A DNA stretch of 64,000 bases from Phycicoccus jejuensis (GCF_000720925.1 NZ_JOEE01000011.1:30874-94873), one strand, 5' to 3'. Shown: positions 16,509 to 25,327, counted from the first letter of the stretch. Translations and numbers: made by a program. The notes: generated from the letters alone by a model not told the origin.

Positions 16509-16805
16509 ATGACTGGTGACGACGATGCACAGCGGCTCGAAGAACGGCGAGCTGTAGACCAAACCATCCAGCACGTCATCAACGGGCTGGTCGATGGAGC
16601 CAAAGGCTCTGACCCTCGCCGGGTCGCCGCCGCTGTGAAGGCAAGCTTGGAAAACGCCGGGATGATGGGTATGCCTGCCCCCTGGATCGAGGCCGTGGCC
16701 GAAGGGCTGGCCCAAGGCAACGCTTACGTGGTCTCGCCGTACACCCAAGAACACGAAGACATCCCGCCCCCCGAGACACACGTCCCTTCGCGAACCATCG
16801 ACTAA
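16509..16805 (+). CDS. Small hypothetical protein
   Basis: 98 residues, ATG at 16509 with GAAGGTGA about 5-12 nt upstream. It is mostly helical by appearance: an acidic N-terminus (MTGDDDAQRLEERRAVDQTI), a central helix with DPRRVAAAVKASLENAGM, and a Pro-rich acidic tail. There is no signal peptide or membrane segment. I do not recognise the family. It follows the broken lipoprotein by 121 nt and marks the right end of the accessory region; codon choice is less G/C-ending than in the core genes that follow. Confidence 0.55.
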   Translation: MTGDDDAQRLEERRAVDQTIQHVINGLVDGAKGSDPRRVAAAVKASLENAGMMGMPAPWIEAVAEGLAQGNAYVVSPYTQEHEDIPPPETHVPSRTID

Positions 16806-17042
16806 GCGGCCTGCCGGTCGGTGACTCCGACTCGCCGACACGCCTGGTCGACCGCCACCGCGGCGCCACCGGGACGTCGAACCACACGACGCGTGCCATC
16901 GTCACCACTCCCTCTCGAGTACCTGTCGGGAGATCCGCGCCGCCACCACCGACAGCCCCCGACGGTCTCCGTGACCGGTTCCACGCGCCCGCTGTGACCC
17001 ACGAGACTGCGTCACCGGCCGCCGGCGGAGGACGCTGGGGTC

Positions 17043-17969
17043 ATGGCCGAGAACGTGCTCCCGAAGCAGTCGGGCCGGGGTCCCGAGGGACCGGCCCGCC
17101 CACCGCTCGTCGCCGCGCTCGACGGCTCCGCCCACGAGGCGGCCGTCCTCGCGTGGGCCGCGGCCTGCGCGGTGCGGCAGGGGGTGCGGCTCGACCTCGT
17201 GCACGTCGTCGAGGTCGGCCCCGTGCTCGCGCCGTACTCGGTGCTGGCCACCGAGGCGCCGTGGTTCGGCGAACAGCTCGAGGTGGCCGAGCGGGCCCGG
17301 CTCGACGGGCTCGCGGCCGGGCTGCGTGAGCGCCACCCGGGCCTCGAGGTCGGTGTCCGCACCCCCGTGGGGTCACCGGCCGGTGTCCTCGTCCACCTCT
17401 CGGAGCGCGCCACGGTGGTCGTCGGCGCCTCCACCCACGACCGGCTGGAGCGCCTCGTCCTCGGGTCGACCGCGCTCGCGGTCGTGGCCCACGGGCACGG
17501 GACGGTCGTCGTCGTGCCCGAGTCGCTGCCGCCGGTGGAACCGCACCGGGTGGTCGTCGGGGCCGACGGCAGCGACGCCGGGGGTCGCGCCCTCGCCCAC
17601 GCGGTGGACGAGGCCGCGTCCGTCGGTGGCGTCGTCACCGCCGTGACGGCCTGGACGGTCGAGGTCGAGGACGGCGTCGTCGTCACCGAGCCCGGGACCG
17701 ACCGCTGGTCCCGGGTCGAGGAGCGCGTGGGGGCAGCCACCCGCGCGGCCCTGGCCGAGGCCGGGGCGGCCCACCCGGACGTCGAGGTGGCCGTCGTCGT
17801 CCGCAACGGCCGGCCGGCCCGCGCCGTCCTCGACGTGGCCGACGAGGTCGACGCCGACCTCGTCGTCGTCGGGCGGCGGGGCAGGGGCGGCTTCGCCGGG
17901 CTCCTCATGGGCAGCGTCAGCCGCACCGTGGTGCAGCGGACGACCCGGCCGGTCGCCGTCGTCCACTGA
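17043..17969 (+). CDS. Tandem universal stress protein
   Basis: 308 residues with two UspA domains. Domain 1 begins PLVAALDGSAHEAAVLAWAA and ends with the ATP-binding pattern VVVGASTHDRLERLVLGS followed by TALAVVAHGHGTVVVVPE. Domain 2 begins RVVVGADGSDAGGRALAHAV and ends VVVGRRGRGGFAGLLMGS, then VSRTVVQRTTRPVAVVH. Both retain the G-x2-G-x9-G-S/T nucleotide motif, with domain 2 the more canonical. Proteins of this type bind ATP and are induced in dormancy, hypoxia or nutrient stress in actinobacteria. It is monocistronic, facing the SGNH gene tail to tail. Confidence 0.9.
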   Translation: MAENVLPKQSGRGPEGPARPPLVAALDGSAHEAAVLAWAAACAVRQGVRLDLVHVVEVGPVLAPYSVLATEAPWFGEQLEVAERARLDGLAAGLRERHPGLEVGVRTPVGSPAGVLVHLSERATVVVGASTHDRLERLVLGSTALAVVAHGHGTVVVVPESLPPVEPHRVVVGADGSDAGGRALAHAVDEAASVGGVVTAVTAWTVEVEDGVVVTEPGTDRWSRVEERVGAATRAALAEAGAAHPDVEVAVVVRNGRPARAVLDVADEVDADLVVVGRRGRGGFAGLLMGSVSRTVVQRTTRPVAVVH

Positions 17970-17991
17970 GGGCGGCGGTCGGCGCGGCCGC

Positions 17992-18804
17992 TCAGCCCAT
18001 CGCGGCCCGGACCAGCGGCGCGAAGCCGTCGCGGTACCCGGCCCTCGTCGGATGGTAGATGTCGAGCAGGCCGGTCTTCTTCCCCCAGACGAACGGCGTC
18101 GCCGAGCAGACCTCGTGACCGGTGAAGGTGGCGGCGGGGTCGAGGTAGGTGAAGCCCGCGGCCTTCGCCCGGGTGGCGAGGACGCGGTCGAGGTGCGCGG
18201 AGACGCCGTCGAGCAGGCCGGCCTCGCGGGTGTTCACGCCGCTCGCCTGCCTGCACGAGACGGCGCCGCCGAAGGGCTTCGGGTAGCCGACGACCATGAC
18301 CTTCGCGCCGGGGGCGCGGGTGCGGATGTCGGCGTACGTCGCGTCGAGCTTCGCAGGCAGCTCGGCGTCGATGCGGGCCTCGACCTTCGCGACCGTCGAG
18401 CGGCAGAGCAGCTCGTCCCAGCTGTTGACGCAGCTGAGGATGAGGTCGACGAACCCGACGTCGTTGCCGCCGATGCTCACCGTCACGAAGTCGGTCGAGG
18501 ACGACAGGGCCGCGGTCTGGCCGCCCGTCACGTCACCGGTCTCGGCGCCCGAGCACGCCCGGAAGGTCAGGCTCGTGTTCGGGCGGGCCTTCGCGACGAG
18601 GGGTGCGTACGCGAGGCTGCTGCGGTAGCAGGAGAGGCTGAGGTCGGGCCAGCCGGTGCCGTTGCCCGCGGCGTAGGAGTCGCCGAGCGCGACGTACTGG
18701 TCCGGCTCGGCGGCAGCCGCGGACGGGAGGGCGGTGGCGGCCAGGGCGAGGGGCAGGGCCGCGACGGCGGCGGCGAGCGAGCGCAGGCGGGGACGAACGG
18801 GCAA
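17992..18804 (-). CDS. Secreted SGNH/GDSL lipase-like hydrolase
   Basis: 270 residues. I choose the TTG at 18804 because AAGGAG lies 6-7 nt upstream and a signal peptide follows immediately (LPVRPRLRSLAAAVAALPLA, then ...SAAAAEP); an ATG at 18885 would add a long non-signal leader. SGNH blocks are complete: block I ALGDSYAAGNG, block III VSIGGNDVGF, block V DIYHPTRAGY. Several Cys pairs (SLSCY, FRACS, LSCVN..LLCRS, VSCRQ, HEVCS) suggest disulfides, as in Streptomyces SGNH lipases. The protein would be exported and act as a lipase/esterase; the substrate is unknown. Confidence 0.88.
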   Translation of the reverse strand: MPVRPRLRSLAAAVAALPLALAATALPSAAAAEPDQYVALGDSYAAGNGTGWPDLSLSCYRSSLAYAPLVAKARPNTSLTFRACSGAETGDVTGGQTAALSSSTDFVTVSIGGNDVGFVDLILSCVNSWDELLCRSTVAKVEARIDAELPAKLDATYADIRTRAPGAKVMVVGYPKPFGGAVSCRQASGVNTREAGLLDGVSAHLDRVLATRAKAAGFTYLDPAATFTGHEVCSATPFVWGKKTGLLDIYHPTRAGYRDGFAPLVRAAMG

Positions 18805-18910
18805 CGGGCACTCCTTCGTGCGGTGTCGCGGGCGGCTCGCCGCCCCGGGCCCCTGCAGCGTGGACCCGGTCGGCACCCCTCGCAACCGGAGCGTCGACCC
18901 GGCGTCGGGC

Positions 18911-19717
18911 TCAGGCCACGGCGAAGGGCCATCCGTCGACGAGCCCGGCCGCGCGGCCCGGCTCGAGGTAGTGCTCGAACCCGAACACGGCCTCGAACAC
19001 CTCCGACGGCATCGCGAGCATCATGCCCACGTCGCTCGTCTGGCTGGCGTGCGCGCCGAGCGCGGTCCGCTTGCGCTCGAGCTGTGGGCGGACGTCGACC
19101 CGCCAGTGCAGCTCGGCCTCGGGCGTGCCCATCGGGTTGCCGTCGTCCATCGGCCGGTCGGGGTCCCAGTCGTCGTCGCGGCCCGCGGCCTTCGCCAGCT
19201 CGTACATCCGGCGCATGGCGTCGCGGTTCATCGAGGACTCGAGGACCCGCGGGCGGCGGGCGGCCAGCTCGACGCCCCGGTGCAGGACCCGGTGGACCTG
19301 GACGTGGTCGGGGTGGCCGTAGCCCCCGTGCCAGTCGTAGCCGACGGCGACGTCGGCGTCCTCCTCGTCGAGGACGTCCGCGAACCGGCGCGCGGCCTCG
19401 TCGAGGTCGGCGCCGGTGAACGCACCCTCGTGGGCGTTCTGCTCCCACCCGGTCATCCCGGAGTCGGCGTAGCCGAGCCACACCACGCGGTGCAGGCCGA
19501 TGGCCGCGGCGGACGCGGCGAGCTCCGCCCGGCGCCGTTCGACGACCGTCTCGCCCTCGGCGAGGTCGTCGGGCGCGGTGCCGTGGTCGCCGTTGGTCGC
19601 GACGACGAGGACGACGCGGTGCCCCTCGTCGACGGCGCGGGCCATCGTGCCGGAGGTCTGCGAGGCCTCGTCGTCGGGGTGGGCGTGGAGGAAGACGATG
19701 GTCGACACGCCGCCCAT
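18911..19717 (-). CDS. PIG-L family deacetylase (Mca/LmbE-like)
   Basis: 268 residues from the ATG at 19717 (a second ATG sits at 19720 and a GTG at 19708; the exact start is uncertain). The zinc motif is FLHAHPDDEASQTSGT, with the third ligand in GGYGHPDHVQVH, and the middle contains WLGYADSGMTGWEQN. PIG-L enzymes hydrolyse N-acyl sugars. In actinobacteria the two common members are MshB and the mycothiol S-conjugate amidase Mca; a clear MshB is found at 37170, so this one may be Mca-like or act on another GlcNAc-type substrate. The sequence EQNAHEGAFTGADLDEAA is nearer the Mca/LmbE branch. It stands alone, between an SGNH gene and the symporter operon. Confidence 0.8.
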   Translation of the reverse strand: MGGVSTIVFLHAHPDDEASQTSGTMARAVDEGHRVVLVVATNGDHGTAPDDLAEGETVVERRRAELAASAAAIGLHRVVWLGYADSGMTGWEQNAHEGAFTGADLDEAARRFADVLDEEDADVAVGYDWHGGYGHPDHVQVHRVLHRGVELAARRPRVLESSMNRDAMRRMYELAKAAGRDDDWDPDRPMDDGNPMGTPEAELHWRVDVRPQLERKRTALGAHASQTSDVGMMLAMPSEVFEAVFGFEHYLEPGRAAGLVDGWPFAVA

Positions 19718-19845
19718 CATGCCGAGGCCCACCGACGTCGTCGGACACCGACCGGCGCGGAAACTCCCTACACGCCTCACCAGTCCCTACGGTGTCGGGT
19801 GGTCCGGTCGCCGCCGGACCTCCACCGGGGGTCCCAGGAGGGTCC

Positions 19846-20169
19846 ATGAGCAACGTCCACACCGGGCACGACGGGGAGGGCGGCGCCGGCGCCGTCGACC
19901 ACGACACCGTGCCGCCCGCGAACAAGAAGCTGCTCGCCGTCGCCGGCGTGCTCCTCGCGCTGCCCGTCGTCGCGCTGCTCTGGGTCGGCAGCTACAGCCG
20001 CGTCGAGCCGCGGCTGTGGGGCTTCCCCTTCTTCATCTGGTACCAGTTCCTCTGGGTGTTCCTCTGCTCGGCGCTGACGTACACGGCCTACCGGATCGTG
20101 CTGCGCGCCCGCCCGCACCGCGCGATGACCGGCCCCAGCGCCGGCGACCGGACGGGGGAGCAGGCGTGA
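19846..20169 (+). CDS. DUF3311 small membrane protein
   Basis: 107 residues, ATG at 19846 behind AGGAGGGTCC. Two hydrophobic helices are evident: LLAVAGVLLALPVVALLWVG and FPFFIWYQFLWVFLCSALTY, with the conserved W-G-x-P-x-F-x-W-Y-Q signature of DUF3311 between them. These proteins are encoded just ahead of sodium:solute symporters and are thought to be an accessory subunit. Here the stop overlaps the symporter start (GTGA), which supports that pairing. Confidence 0.85.
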   Translation: MSNVHTGHDGEGGAGAVDHDTVPPANKKLLAVAGVLLALPVVALLWVGSYSRVEPRLWGFPFFIWYQFLWVFLCSALTYTAYRIVLRARPHRAMTGPSAGDRTGEQA

Positions 20170-21815
20170 GCGGGGTCGACGGCGTCGCGCTGGCCGTCCT
20201 CACCGTCCTCTTCCTCCTCGTCACCGTCATGGGCTTCCTCGCGACCCGCTGGCGGCGACCGACGTCGATGGAGTCCCTCGACGAGTGGGGTCTCGGCGGA
20301 CGCTCGTTCGGCACGTGGATCACGTGGTTCCTGCTCGGCGGCGACCTCTACACCGCGTACACCTTCGTCGCGGTGCCGGCGGCGATGTTCGCCGCAGGGG
20401 CGGTGTCGGGCTTCTTCGCGGTGCCCTACACGATCGTCCTCTACCCGATCATCTTCGTCTTCATGGCGCGCCTGTGGTCGGTCAGCCACCGGCACGGGTA
20501 CGTGACGACGGCCGACTTCGTGCGCGGACGCTTCGGCTCGCGCGGGCTCTCGCTCGCCGTGGCCGTCACCGGCTTCCTCGCGACGATGCCGTACATCGCG
20601 CTGCAGCTCGTCGGCATCCAGGCCGTGCTCGAGGTCGTCGGCCTCGGCGGCGGCAGCAACATCATCGCCAAGGACGCGCCGCTGTTCATCGCCTTCGCGC
20701 TGCTCGCGGCCTACACCTACTCGAGCGGCCTGCGTGCGCCGGCCGTCATCGCGTTCGTCAAGGACTTCCTCATCTACCTCGTCATCATCGTGGCGATCGT
20801 CTACCTGCCCTCGAAGTTCGGTGGCTGGGACGCGATCTTCTCGGCGGCCGAGCAGAAGATGGCCACGCCCAACCCGACCGACGGCAAGCCGACCGGTGCG
20901 TTCGTGCCCGGGGCGCAGGCGCACTGGGCCTACGCGACGCTGGGGCTCGGGTCGGCGCTCGCGCTCTTCATGTACCCGCACTCGGTGACGGCCAGCCTGT
21001 CGGCCAAGGACCGCAACACGATCCGCCGCAACGCGTCCATCCTGCCGGCGTACTCGTTCGTGCTCGGTCTGCTCGCCCTGCTCGGCTGGGTCGCCATCGC
21101 CGCGGGGACCAAGCCGATCGGGCTCGACGGCAAGCCGAACGCGCAGCTGGTCATCCCGCAGCTGTTCGAGGACTCGTTCCCGTCGTGGTTCGCGGGGGTC
21201 GCCTTCGCGGCCATCGCGATCGGGGCGCTCGTGCCTGCGGCGATCATGTCCATCGCGGCGGCCAACACCTTCACGCGCAACATCTACAAGGAGTGGCTCA
21301 AGCCCGACGCGACGCCGCAGCAGGAGGCCAAGGTCTCCAAGCTCGTGTCGCTGCTCGTCAAGGCGTTCGCGCTCGTCTTCGTGCTGGCGCTCGACAAGCA
21401 GAACGCCATCAACTTCCAGCTGCTCGGCGGCATCTGGATCCTCCAGACCTTCCCGGCCGTCGTCCTCGGGCTCTACACCCGCTGGCTGCACCGGTGGGCA
21501 CTGACCGCCGGCTGGGCCGTCGGGATGGTCTACGGCACCTGGCAGGCGTGGCAGGTCGCCAACCCGCGCGCGGGCATCAACCACTTCGGTGGCTCGCTCT
21601 CGGAGATCCCCTTCATCGGGCAGATGGGCTACATCGCGGTGACGGCGTTCGCGCTCAACCTCGTCGTGGCGGTGCTCGGCACGTTCGTGCTCCGGGCGGC
21701 CAAGGCCCCCGAGGGCGAGGACGAGACCATCCGCGGCGACTACTTCGCCGACGCCGGTGACCCGCGGGTCCAGAAGGTGCTCCAGCCGCTGCACCAGGAG
21801 ACGCCGAACCCCTGA
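20166..21815 (+). CDS. Sodium:solute symporter, MctP-like monocarboxylate permease
   Basis: 549 residues from the GTG at 20166, coupled to the DUF3311 gene. About 13 transmembrane segments are visible, beginning GVALAVLTVLFLLVTVMGFL, with SSS-family landmarks including EWGLGGRSFGTWITWFLLGG, VTTADFVRGRFG and LFMYPHSVTASLSAKD. The long extracytoplasmic loop 20870-20920 and the cytoplasmic EWLKPDATPQQEAKVSK segment also fit. Relatives with a DUF3311 partner (MctP/MctC type) take up short monocarboxylates such as pyruvate, lactate, acetate or propionate with Na+ or H+. No regulator is adjacent. A perfect 14-bp hairpin follows. Confidence 0.87.
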   Translation: MSGVDGVALAVLTVLFLLVTVMGFLATRWRRPTSMESLDEWGLGGRSFGTWITWFLLGGDLYTAYTFVAVPAAMFAAGAVSGFFAVPYTIVLYPIIFVFMARLWSVSHRHGYVTTADFVRGRFGSRGLSLAVAVTGFLATMPYIALQLVGIQAVLEVVGLGGGSNIIAKDAPLFIAFALLAAYTYSSGLRAPAVIAFVKDFLIYLVIIVAIVYLPSKFGGWDAIFSAAEQKMATPNPTDGKPTGAFVPGAQAHWAYATLGLGSALALFMYPHSVTASLSAKDRNTIRRNASILPAYSFVLGLLALLGWVAIAAGTKPIGLDGKPNAQLVIPQLFEDSFPSWFAGVAFAAIAIGALVPAAIMSIAAANTFTRNIYKEWLKPDATPQQEAKVSKLVSLLVKAFALVFVLALDKQNAINFQLLGGIWILQTFPAVVLGLYTRWLHRWALTAGWAVGMVYGTWQAWQVANPRAGINHFGGSLSEIPFIGQMGYIAVTAFALNLVVAVLGTFVLRAAKAPEGEDETIRGDYFADAGDPRVQKVLQPLHQETPNP

Positions 21816-21829
21816 CCCGGGACGGCACG

Positions 21830-21864
21830 GGGGCGGGCGCGGACCGGGAGTCCGCGCCCGCCCC
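21830..21864 (+). terminator. Strong hairpin after the symporter gene
   Basis: GGGGCGGGCGCGGA (21830-21843) and TCCGCGCCCGCCCC (21851-21864) form a perfect 14-bp GC stem with a 7-nt loop, 14 nt past the symporter stop. No U-run follows, as usual for actinobacterial terminators. It separates the symporter from malQ. Confidence 0.7.
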
Positions 21865-21885
21865 TGCCGTTGGCAGGATGGGGGC

Positions 21886-24015
21886 ATGCAGCCCACCCCG
21901 TCGCCCCGGCTCGTCGAGCTCGCCCAGGCGCACGGCGTCGCCACCGAGTACTGGGACTGGCGGGGGCAGCACGTCGTCGTGCCCACGTCGTCGATCGTCG
22001 CGGTGCTCGCGGCGCTCGGGGTCGAGGCCTCGGACGACGCCGGGGTCGAGGTCGCGCTCGCCGACCACGCCGACCGGCCGTGGCGGCGCACGCTGCCCCC
22101 GACCGTCGTCACCCGCGCCGGGCGCACCACGCAGGTGCAGGTGCACGTGCCCGCCGGGTCGGGGGTCGGGCTCGTCGTCGAGCTCGAGGACGGGGGACGG
22201 GTCGAGGCGGCGCAGGTCGACCGCTGGGTGCCGGACCGCGTCGTCGACGGGGTGCCGCTGGGGGAGGCGACCTTCGAGCTGCCGGCCGATCTCCCGCTCG
22301 GGTGGCACCGGCTCGTGGCCGTCGGGGATGCCGAGCCGCTCGAGGCCGCGTCGGCCACCGCGACCCTCGTCGTGACGCCGGAACGGCTCGAGCTGCCGGA
22401 GCCGGTCGCGTCGCGCCGGGTCGTCGGGCTGATGGCCCAGCTCTACCAGGTGCGCTCGGCGACGACATGGGGCGTCGGCGACCTGCGCGACCTCGCCGGC
22501 CTCGCGACGTGGGCCGCCGCCGCGCACGACGCCGACTTCGTCCTCGTCAACCCGCTGCACGCGGCCGAGCCGGTGACGCCGATGGAGGCCTCGCCCTACC
22601 TGCCGACGACCCGCCGGTTCGTCAACCCGCTCTACCTCCACGTCGAGGACGTCCCCGAGGTCGCCTCGCTCGACGCGACCGCGCACCGGTCCTTCCTCGG
22701 GCTCGCCGCGCGGGGGCGGGCGCTCAACGACGGCGACCGCATCGACCGCGACGCCGCGTGGACGGTCAAGCGCGAGGCGCTGCGGCTCGTCTTCGACGCC
22801 GGGCGCTCCGGTGCGCGGGCGGACGCCTTCGAGGAGTTCTGCGCCCGCGAGGGGGAGGGGCTGCTGCACTTCGCCACGTGGTGCGCCCTCGCCGACGTCC
22901 ACGGGCTGCCGTTCACGCAGTGGTCGGCCGACCTCCAGGACCCCGACGGGCCGGGCGTGCGCGCGTTCGCCGCCGCCCACGCCGACGACGTCGACTTCCA
23001 CCGGTGGATGCAGTGGCTCCTCGAGGAGCAGCTCGCCGGGGCGCAGCGCGAGGCGACGGCGGCCGGGATGACGCTCGGCGTCGTCCACGACCTCGCCGTC
23101 GGGGTGCACCCGGTGGGTGCCGACGCGTGGGGCCTCGGGGACGCGCTGGCCCGCGGCGTCACCGTCGGCGCGCCGCCGGACCCGTTCAACCAGCTCGGCC
23201 AGAACTGGAGCCAGCCGCCGTGGCGCCCCGACCGGCTCGCGGAGCTCGGGTACGCGCCGTTCCGCGACATGGTGCGGACCGTGCTGCGCGACTCCGGCGG
23301 CATCCGGGTCGACCACATCCTCGGGCTGTTCCGCCTCTGGTGGATCCCGGCCGGCGGCTCGCCCGTCGACGGCACCTACGTCTACTACGACCACGAGGCG
23401 CTGCTCGGCATCCTCGTCCTCGAGGCGCAGCGCGCGGGCGCCGTCGTCATCGGCGAGGACCTCGGGGTCGTCGCGCCCAACGTCCGCGACGTCCTCCTCG
23501 AGCGCGGGCTGCTCGGCACGTCCATCCTGTGGTTCGAGTGGGACGACGACACCGTGCGCCCGCCGGAGTCCTACCGCGACCTGTGCCTCTCGACGGTCAC
23601 GGTGCACGACCTGCCGCCGACCGCGGGGTACCTGACCCTCGAGCACGTCGCGGTGCGCGAGCGGCTCGGGCTGCTGACCCGGCCGGTCGAGGAGGAGCGC
23701 GAGGTCGAGCAGGCAGCCATCGGGCGGGTGCGCGCGGCGCTCGCGGAGCGCGGGCTGCTCGCGGCCGACGCGGACGTCGACGAGACCGTCGTGGCGCTGC
23801 ACCGCTGGCTGGCCCGCACCCCGAGCCGGATGCTCGCCGTCGCGCTGCCCGACCTCGTCGGCGACCGTCGGGCCATCAACCAGCCGGGGACCAACGACGA
23901 GTACCCCAACTGGCGGCTGCCGCTCGCCGGCCCGGACGGCACCCCGGTCGACCTCGACGACATCCGCGAGGCACCCCTCGCCGAGGCCCTCTTCACCGCC
24001 CTGCGCACCCCTTGA
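21886..24015 (+). CDS. malQ: 4-alpha-glucanotransferase (amylomaltase)
   Basis: 709 residues, ATG at 21886. An N-terminal actinobacterial extension of about 160 residues (beta-sandwich-like) precedes the GH77 barrel, giving the long form of MalQ. GH77 landmarks: SPYLPTTRRFVNPLYL, DPFNQLGQNWSQPPW, IRVDHILGLFRLWWIP (Asp nucleophile), VVIGEDLGVVAPNVRD (acid/base Glu) and TVTVHDLPPTAGYLT (third carboxylate). The enzyme disproportionates maltooligosaccharides in glycogen and maltose metabolism. CAGGAT six nt before the ATG could be a -10 of a leaderless promoter; the G-run there could also serve as a weak ribosome site. It ends facing a leftward gene, with a palindromic repeat between them. Confidence 0.93.
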   Translation: MQPTPSPRLVELAQAHGVATEYWDWRGQHVVVPTSSIVAVLAALGVEASDDAGVEVALADHADRPWRRTLPPTVVTRAGRTTQVQVHVPAGSGVGLVVELEDGGRVEAAQVDRWVPDRVVDGVPLGEATFELPADLPLGWHRLVAVGDAEPLEAASATATLVVTPERLELPEPVASRRVVGLMAQLYQVRSATTWGVGDLRDLAGLATWAAAAHDADFVLVNPLHAAEPVTPMEASPYLPTTRRFVNPLYLHVEDVPEVASLDATAHRSFLGLAARGRALNDGDRIDRDAAWTVKREALRLVFDAGRSGARADAFEEFCAREGEGLLHFATWCALADVHGLPFTQWSADLQDPDGPGVRAFAAAHADDVDFHRWMQWLLEEQLAGAQREATAAGMTLGVVHDLAVGVHPVGADAWGLGDALARGVTVGAPPDPFNQLGQNWSQPPWRPDRLAELGYAPFRDMVRTVLRDSGGIRVDHILGLFRLWWIPAGGSPVDGTYVYYDHEALLGILVLEAQRAGAVVIGEDLGVVAPNVRDVLLERGLLGTSILWFEWDDDTVRPPESYRDLCLSTVTVHDLPPTAGYLTLEHVAVRERLGLLTRPVEEEREVEQAAIGRVRAALAERGLLAADADVDETVVALHRWLARTPSRMLAVALPDLVGDRRAINQPGTNDEYPNWRLPLAGPDGTPVDLDDIREAPLAEALFTALRTP

Positions 24016-24053
24016 CCCCGGAGTCCGCGATGGCGCGGCTCGGGGCTCGGATG

Positions 24054-24107
24054 GTGGCGTCGCGAGGGGGGTGATCGCCCCCGTTCCTGCACCATCGGTC
24101 ACGCCAC
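24054..24107 (+). repeat. Palindromic repeat, copy A
   Basis: GTGGCGTCGC followed by GGGGGTGATCGCCCCCGTTC and, after a short insert, CACGCCAC. The unit is itself an inverted repeat and shares about 30 bp, in opposite orientation, with copy B at 25222-25263. It sits between malQ and the convergent AbiEi-like gene and covers that gene's last codons and stop (24099), so it may also act as a bidirectional terminator. Confidence 0.7.
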
Positions 24108-25175
24108 CCACCCCATCCACGGGTCGCGGCGGGTGGCCCGCACCGCCGGGCGAGGGCGCGCCGCAGCGACGGCGTAGGCGGCCTCGAGGCGCCCCAGCAC
24201 CGCCTCGGGCGTCCGGTCGATGCTCCGAGGCGTCACGCCGACGACGACGATGCCGGCCGCGGTGGACGTCGCGTCCGACTCGACGGTGGCGTCCCACTCA
24301 TCGCCCTGGCCGTGGAACCGGCGCGAGTGCACCATCACCGCCATCGCGACGTCGTCGAACCAGGCATCGGGGCTGACGAGCCGCGACCCGGTGGCGCTGA
24401 CGAGGCCGGGGTTGAGCCACGGTTCGGGGAGGACATCGGAGGTGCGGACGAGCACGGCGAGCGAGTGCTCGGGACGCGACCACGCGCCGCTGGCCGCGGC
24501 CGTGACGGCGGCGTCCACCTGTCCGCCGGACGCCGCCCTGGTGCGGTAGGCCCACTCCGCGACGTCGTCGAGACGGGCGATGCCCTTCTGGACGGCCTCG
24601 ACGACGAGGGCCACGGCGGTGTCGGGGCTCGCGGCGACGGCGGCCGCGTCGACCGCGGACCGGGCGCGGGAGGACATCCGCAGCGGTCCGCGGACGACGA
24701 CGTCGGGGTCGTGCAGCACGGTGCGTCGGACGGCGGCGAACCCCGCGGTCCGGTCCGACCCCGGCCGCGGGACGAGCAGGTGGACGGTGCCGTCGTCCTC
24801 CGCCGAGGTGATGCCGTGCAGGCGCGCCGCTGTCGGGCCGGCCAGGACGGACGTGGGGCCCGCCCACAGCAGGGCGGCCACGTGACGCTGCCGCACGGTC
24901 GGCTCCGCTCTGCTCGTCAGCACCACCCTCGGCAGGACCACCCGCCAGCCGCGACCGGCGTTCCACCGCCAGGCCTCGACGCTCACCCCGTGCGCGAGCA
25001 GCTGGGAGCGGCTGACGACGCCGTCCTGACGGGCGAGGAGGTCGAGGACCTGGGGTGGGAGCTCTGGCACGGAGTCATCGTCGACCGCCGGCAGGTGGAC
25101 GCACGAGACGCCGGGGCGAACCTGTGGACGGCCGGGTCCGGCGTCGACGCCTGTGGACGACCCGGGCGTCGACAT
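24099..25175 (-). CDS. AbiEi-like antitoxin-domain protein of unknown function
   Basis: 358 residues from the ATG at 25175; the start is uncertain because no ribosome site is evident and GTG codons lie downstream. The region PPQVLDLLARQDGVVSRSQL, then LLAHGVSVEAWRWNAGRGW, is the winged-helix AbiEi_4-type N-terminal domain common in actinobacterial proteins annotated as type IV antitoxins. It is followed by VVLTSRAEPTVRQRHVAALL and AAARLHGI. The C-terminal half (LVSPDAWFDDVAMAVMVHSR, DEWDATVESDATSTAAGIVV) has the spaced Asp/Glu pattern of a DUF559/restriction-endonuclease-like fold. No AbiEii-type nucleotidyltransferase toxin gene is next to it, so a toxin-antitoxin role is doubtful. The gene is bracketed by inverted palindromic repeats. 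Confidence 0.7.
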   Translation of the reverse strand: MSTPGSSTGVDAGPGRPQVRPGVSCVHLPAVDDDSVPELPPQVLDLLARQDGVVSRSQLLAHGVSVEAWRWNAGRGWRVVLPRVVLTSRAEPTVRQRHVAALLWAGPTSVLAGPTAARLHGITSAEDDGTVHLLVPRPGSDRTAGFAAVRRTVLHDPDVVVRGPLRMSSRARSAVDAAAVAASPDTAVALVVEAVQKGIARLDDVAEWAYRTRAASGGQVDAAVTAAASGAWSRPEHSLAVLVRTSDVLPEPWLNPGLVSATGSRLVSPDAWFDDVAMAVMVHSRRFHGQGDEWDATVESDATSTAAGIVVVGVTPRSIDRTPEAVLGRLEAAYAVAAARPRPAVRATRRDPWMGWVA

Positions 25176-25221
25176 CCGTCGAGGGGCGCGCGCAGCCGTG
25201 GTGGGCCTCGGGGCGCCGTTC

Positions 25222-25263
25222 GTGGCGTCGGAACGGGGGCGATCACCCCCTGTGCGACGCCAC
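25222..25263 (-). repeat. Palindromic repeat, copy B (inverted relative to copy A)
   Basis: Read on the minus strand: GTGGCGTCGCACAGGGGGTG, then ATCGCCCCCGTTCC and GACGCCAC. It is a 42-bp palindrome-like unit with GTGGCGTCG/CGACGCCAC ends and a GGGGGTGATCGCCCCC core. It lies between the AbiEi-like gene's start and the 3' end of the amidotransferase gene, in opposite orientation to copy A. Confidence 0.75.
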
Positions 25264-25327
25264 GGAGGCAGCCACCGACGCCACCATCGCCGCAGGAACC
25301 GACGGCGGGGGTGGTGGTGGCTCGGGG

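Noticed and set aside
20088..22358. Long leftward frame opposite the symporter and malQ
   Set aside because: It has no motif or start site and is antisense to clear genes.
24099..25175. Complete type IV toxin-antitoxin pair at the AbiEi-like gene
   Set aside because: There is no AbiEii-type nucleotidyltransferase gene on either side; the neighbours are malQ and an amidotransferase.
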